Assembly (NCBI GenBank): GCA_002363695.1
Contig: DEWO01000058.1
Location: forward strand, 1 to 9,531
Direction of reading: 5' to 3'
Source of the DNA: Prevotella sp. UBA3208
GTDB lineage: Bacteria; Bacteroidota; Bacteroidia; Bacteroidales; Bacteroidaceae
Length of the DNA: 9,531 nucleotides
Under the pieces are notes generated by a model. The model made no database searches and was not told the origin of the DNA. It worked only from the letters and a program-made list of their open reading frames with translations. Positions within the stretch are counted from its first letter, which is position 1. Every line of letters starts with the position of its first letter. The position numbers were made by a program, and so were the translations under genes. Shown one piece after another: positions 7,026 through 9,531 of the stretch.

Positions 7026-7999
7026 AGAAAAGACTTATCTCGCTGATGGCCAGTCAGCTGATGCTTCTGGCCATGCTGGCACAGCCTGCCGACTCGCTGC
7101 GCCAGGAAGCCCAGCACAGCTACGACAGGGGCTACTATCAGCGTAGCATCAGCCTGCTCTGTCAAATCTGCGACGACAGCCTGACGCTCGACGACATGCG
7201 CCTGCGCTACGACTGTTTCTGTCAGACGGGTCAGCTCGACTCGCTCTTCTACTGGGGCGAGCGCGTGGTGAAGCGTTCCCCGCTCGACCACATCGTCCCC
7301 GACCTGACCTACCGCCTGAACAATGCCGACCCCGGGCACACCAACCCCGGCAAGGCCATCGAAATCTGCGAACGATACAAGCAGCAGGACTCCACCCATA
7401 TTCTGGTCAACCGCCAGTTGGCTGATGCCTACTACATCGTGGGCAACTACGACTTGGCCCTGCGCGAGTTGGACCGCCTCGAAGCCCTGGGCGACTCGTG
7501 CTTCAAGGTGCTCTATACCAAGGGCTCCATCTTTGTGCATACGGCTCGCTACCAAGACGCCTACGACTATCTCAGTCGCGCCACCGCCCTGCGCAACGAC
7601 ACCCACGGCTTCTGCCTCTTCATGCTGGGAATTGCCGCCAACAAGATAGGTTTAGGGGCTGAGGCGCTGGGCTATCTGGGCGAGGCGGAGAAGCTGATGA
7701 TGCCTGCCCGCAAGACCCAGTTCCGCCTGCATCAGGAACTGGCCGAGGCTTTCCGCATGAAGGGCGAGCCCGACTTCCGACTGCAAGAACTGGAGGCGTG
7801 TATGCGATTAGCCGAGGAGAAAGACGTCAACACGCTGACCTACCAGATGGGCCAATGCTACGTGGGCATGAGTCAGATGGACAAGGCCCGCGATTGCTTT
7901 ACGCGATTCCTGGAGGCTACGGAGAACAAGGAGTATAACGATAAAATCAAGGGGATGCGCCAGTCTGCCCAGCGCCAGTTGCGCATGATGATGTGGTAG
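7022..7999 (+). CDS. Exported TPR-repeat protein, paralogue of the one at 2167-3327
   Basis: This 325-residue protein starts with a signal-like segment (MKKRLISLMASQLMLLAMLA, residues 1-20, probable cleavage near QPADS). The mature chain is a run of TPR-like helix pairs, for example YDRGYYQRSISLLCQIC (34-50), VGNYDLALRELDRLEALGDS (140-159), ARYQDAYDYLSRATAL (165-180), GLGAEALGYLGEAEKL (200-215) and MSQMDKARDCFTRFLEA (283-299). No catalytic motif is visible, so a scaffold or adaptor role in the periplasm is the safest reading. It is shorter than the paralogue (386 residues), which has an extra segment near its N-terminus. The start is set by AAGGAG and the ATGA overlap with the thioredoxin-like gene. 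Being last in the operon, it probably works with the barrel protein or the thioredoxin, but this is inferred only from position. Confidence 0.85.
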   Translation: MKKRLISLMASQLMLLAMLAQPADSLRQEAQHSYDRGYYQRSISLLCQICDDSLTLDDMRLRYDCFCQTGQLDSLFYWGERVVKRSPLDHIVPDLTYRLNNADPGHTNPGKAIEICERYKQQDSTHILVNRQLADAYYIVGNYDLALRELDRLEALGDSCFKVLYTKGSIFVHTARYQDAYDYLSRATALRNDTHGFCLFMLGIAANKIGLGAEALGYLGEAEKLMMPARKTQFRLHQELAEAFRMKGEPDFRLQELEACMRLAEEKDVNTLTYQMGQCYVGMSQMDKARDCFTRFLEATENKEYNDKIKGMRQSAQRQLRMMMW

Positions 8000-8085
8000 C
8001 GTCCGTCTAACGCAAGGTGTTCCAGCGAGGTACTCTTTGTCTTAAGCCGCATCCCCGATTAACGGCGAAGCTCAAATGTTAAAAA

Positions 8086-8120
8086 ACGCCAAAGCCTGTT
8101 TGCTTTTCGGGCTTTGGCGT
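8086..8120 (-). terminator. Intrinsic-terminator-like hairpin, T-tract on the minus strand
   Basis: ACGCCAAAGCC (8086-8096) and GGCTTTGGCGT (8110-8120) form a perfect 11-bp stem around a 13-nt loop. On the minus strand the stem is followed directly by six T (complement of 8081-8086), the classic form. On the plus strand the hairpin is followed by GTGTTATAG, which is T-poor, so it is a weaker terminator for the operon ending at 7999. It may work in both directions, or be a leader structure of the sigma-factor transcript. Confidence 0.65.
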
Positions 8121-8149
8121 GTTATAGTAAGTGAAAGGCAAAATTGAAG

Positions 8150-8644
8150 ATGGACAAAAGTGCATTTGAACAGCAAGCCCGCTCGTGGCGACAGAAGGCA
8201 CTCGTGGTGAGTCGCAACTGCGGAGCTGACAGGGATGAGGCAGAAGACATTGCGCAGGACGTGATGCTCCGCCTGTGGCAGATGCACGACGAGCTGGAAC
8301 GCTACGAGTCGCCAGCATCGCTGGTAGCCCTGATGGCCCGCCACCTGACGCGCAACCACCAGCGCCGACGGCCTCCCGAGGAGTTGGACGAAGCAGTGGT
8401 CATAGCCCTCAACACCGGTCCGCACGAACTGTTGGAGCAGAAAGAGAACGAACAATGGCTGGCCCAAAGGCTGGAACAGCTGCCCACCACCCAGCGCACC
8501 TTATTATATATGCGACAGGTGGAACGCCGCAGCCACGAAGAGATAGCCCGACTGCTGGGCATAGAACAGACATCCGTCAGCACACTACTGGCAAGAGCAC
8601 GACGAACACTATTAGAAGACATCAAACGAAGAAACCAGATATGA
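8150..8644 (+). CDS. RNA polymerase sigma-70 family factor, ECF-like
   Basis: This 164-residue protein has the length and two-domain plan of ECF sigma factors. Region 2 (about residues 9-75) contains DRDEAEDIAQDVMLRLWQ (27-44), the core-RNA-polymerase-binding and -10-recognition helix motif. Region 4 (about 104-155) contains LPTTQRTLLYMRQVERRSHE and a helix-turn-helix, EIARLLGIEQTSVSTLLARA, which recognises the -35-like element. The linker is short and charged, with no extra C-terminal domain. ATG 8150 is preferred; an in-frame TTG at 8144 is possible, because an AAAGG at 8134-8138 is 5 nt from TTG and 11 nt from ATG. Its stop overlaps the next start by 4 nt (ATGA), coupling it to a membrane protein in the usual anti-sigma position. 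It likely answers an envelope or surface signal; its regulon is unknown and autoregulation is not visible. Confidence 0.92.
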   Translation: MDKSAFEQQARSWRQKALVVSRNCGADRDEAEDIAQDVMLRLWQMHDELERYESPASLVALMARHLTRNHQRRRPPEELDEAVVIALNTGPHELLEQKENEQWLAQRLEQLPTTQRTLLYMRQVERRSHEEIARLLGIEQTSVSTLLARARRTLLEDIKRRNQI

Positions 8645-9276
8645 AACAATTCACCAAGGAATACATCCAGTCGCTGCTGGACAAGTTCATGGACGGCACG
8701 ACGACGTTGGAAGAAGAGGACATCCTAAGGGACTACCTTCTGGGCGACAACGTACCCGAAGCGTGGCACGACTACCGCCTGCTGTTCCAGGAGTTAGAAG
8801 CCATGAAGCCCCAGACTAAGACCCGCCACCACTGGTTGCGCTGGAGTGCGGCGGCAGCAGCAGTCGCGGCGGTGGTTGTGTTTGCTGCCGTGTTATGGCA
8901 GCCTACAGAACAGGCGGAGGTGCAGCAGGAAAGACTCGCGGCTCAGGCTGACACGACCACAGTGCTGCGTCCGGAAGCCCCCAATGAGGAGCCGCTGCCC
9001 GACACGACAGCCCTGCGCAAACTACAGCAGAAACGCGATGTGCCCCGCAAGCGCCGCCGCAAGCCGGAGCCGACCATCCACGACTACGACCGGGCCTATG
9101 CGCTGATGGCTAAGGCCGAGGAGGAACGTCGGCAGGTGGAACAGCAGATAGCCGAAGCCCGTCAAGAGGTGCTCCATGTGCAGCTGACCGCAGCGGGCTA
9201 TACCCCCATTACGTTAGAAGATGGTACCATTATCTATATTGAAGAACCTAAAGAATTTTTTGCATATGAAGAGTAA
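8641..9276 (+). CDS. Single-pass membrane protein, putative anti-sigma factor
   Basis: This 211-residue protein has a cytoplasmic N-terminal part (about 1-64) with helical YIQSLLDKFMDGTTTLEEED, similar to the short opening of Bacteroidales membrane proteins encoded next to ECF sigma factors. One membrane segment follows (about 66-86, alanine/valine-rich, ending AVLW). The outer part has an acidic, threonine-rich linker, a basic patch (RKRRRK, 136-141), a probable coiled coil (about 148-176) and a conserved-looking end with AAGYTPITLEDGTIIYIEEP. No zinc-binding HxxxCxxC motif is present, so it is not a ZAS-type anti-sigma. The start at 8641 is set by the ATGA overlap with the sigma gene; the frame is open further upstream inside that gene but lacks sense there. 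The anti-sigma role is inferred from position and topology, not from a diagnostic motif. The last 11 nt overlap the next gene. Confidence 0.7.
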   Translation: MKQFTKEYIQSLLDKFMDGTTTLEEEDILRDYLLGDNVPEAWHDYRLLFQELEAMKPQTKTRHHWLRWSAAAAAVAAVVVFAAVLWQPTEQAEVQQERLAAQADTTTVLRPEAPNEEPLPDTTALRKLQQKRDVPRKRRRKPEPTIHDYDRAYALMAKAEEERRQVEQQIAEARQEVLHVQLTAAGYTPITLEDGTIIYIEEPKEFFAYEE

Positions 9277-9531
9277 GAACATCATGATTGTGGGCTTGCT
9301 GATGCTCATGCCCACGGCAATTAATGCACAAGCGTATATCCAACAGGCTTTCGATGCACTGAAGGACTCTAAGGACATCAAGGAAGTCAATACCAGACAC
9401 TCCTTGGAGAAAGATCCGGATACGGGCTCGATGGAGGGACTGGAAGACACCTATGACTTCATGATTACAAACCCGTCGGCCCGGCATTTGGTGGACGACA
9501 TTCGTAAGGCTTTCCGGAAAGACGAACCTCA
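9266..9531 (+). CDS. Small exported protein, 3' end beyond the window (possibly DUF5024-like)
   Basis: An ATG at 9266, overlapping the end of the preceding gene by 11 nt, opens a frame with no stop to the window edge (88 complete codons). It begins with a clear signal peptide, MKSKNIMIVGLLMLMPTAINA, followed by QAYIQQAFDALKDSKDI. The mature part is charged and helical with a KDPDTGSMEG segment and later FMITNPSARHLVDDIRKAF. Small secreted proteins of this style, some assigned to DUF5024, often sit third after a sigma and membrane-protein pair in Bacteroidales; I recall this resemblance and could not confirm it. It may be an envelope target or co-regulator of the sigma factor. The gene is incomplete here, so length and function cannot be judged. 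Confidence 0.7.
   Translation, partial: MKSKNIMIVGLLMLMPTAINAQAYIQQAFDALKDSKDIKEVNTRHSLEKDPDTGSMEGLEDTYDFMITNPSARHLVDDIRKAFRKDEP

Noticed and set aside
8031..8039. TACTCTTTG as a -7 promoter box for the sigma operon
   Set aside because: The spacer is 3 nt instead of 2, no -33 TTTG is at the right distance, and it lies upstream of the terminator-like hairpin.
8275..8640. Extended N-terminus of the putative anti-sigma protein
   Set aside because: The upstream 122 codons are an out-of-frame reading of the sigma factor, with Pro/Arg/Thr-rich sense-free sequence; ATG 8641 in the ATGA overlap is the natural start.
1..9531. CRISPR arrays, tRNA/rRNA genes, insertion sequences, phage genes
   Set aside because: I saw no regularly spaced repeats, tRNA-like cloverleaf, transposase motifs or terminal inverted repeats; nearly all of the window is ordinary coding sequence.

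Overview
The window looks like a chromosomal segment of a Bacteroidota species, most likely Bacteroidales and possibly Prevotella-like. The evidence is a plug-plus-barrel outer-membrane protein with a Gly/Ser-rich tail, a BlaR1-like peptidase fused to CarboxypepD_reg-like and TonB C-terminal domains, a TlpA-like thioredoxin with a long N-terminal region, a Bacteroidota-type -7 box (TACCTTTG), and few recognisable Shine-Dalgarno sites. All genes I support lie on the + strand. Taxonomy is inferred from family content only.

Region 1 (34-3327) is an apparent operon. It holds a BlaI/MecI-type repressor, a BlaR1-like M56 membrane metallopeptidase overlapping it by 8 nt, and, after a 20-nt gap, an exported TPR protein. 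The M56 protein has no penicillin-binding sensor. Its periplasmic part carries a CarboxypepD_reg-like domain, a TonB C-terminal-like domain and a final segment resembling the end of a SusC/TonB-receptor plug. By analogy with BlaI/BlaR1, a periplasmic signal would activate the peptidase and lead to loss of the repressor, but the signal here is unknown.

Region 2 (3328-3469) is a 142-nt gap with a short unexplained coding-like stretch and then a Bacteroidota-type promoter box very close to the next start codon.

Region 3 (3470-7999) is a second tight operon: an OMP_b-brl_3-like outer-membrane protein, a secreted TlpA-like thioredoxin, and a second exported TPR protein. That TPR protein is recognisably a paralogue of the one closing region 1. 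The paralogy suggests that regions 1 and 3 form one envelope sensing or maintenance locus in two transcription units.

Region 4 (8000-8149) is a gap with a perfect 11-bp hairpin whose T-tract faces the minus strand.

Region 5 (8150 to the window end) is a sigma-70-family (ECF-like) factor, a single-pass membrane protein in the anti-sigma position overlapping it by 4 nt, and the start of a small exported protein overlapping that by 11 nt. The third gene is cut by the window edge.
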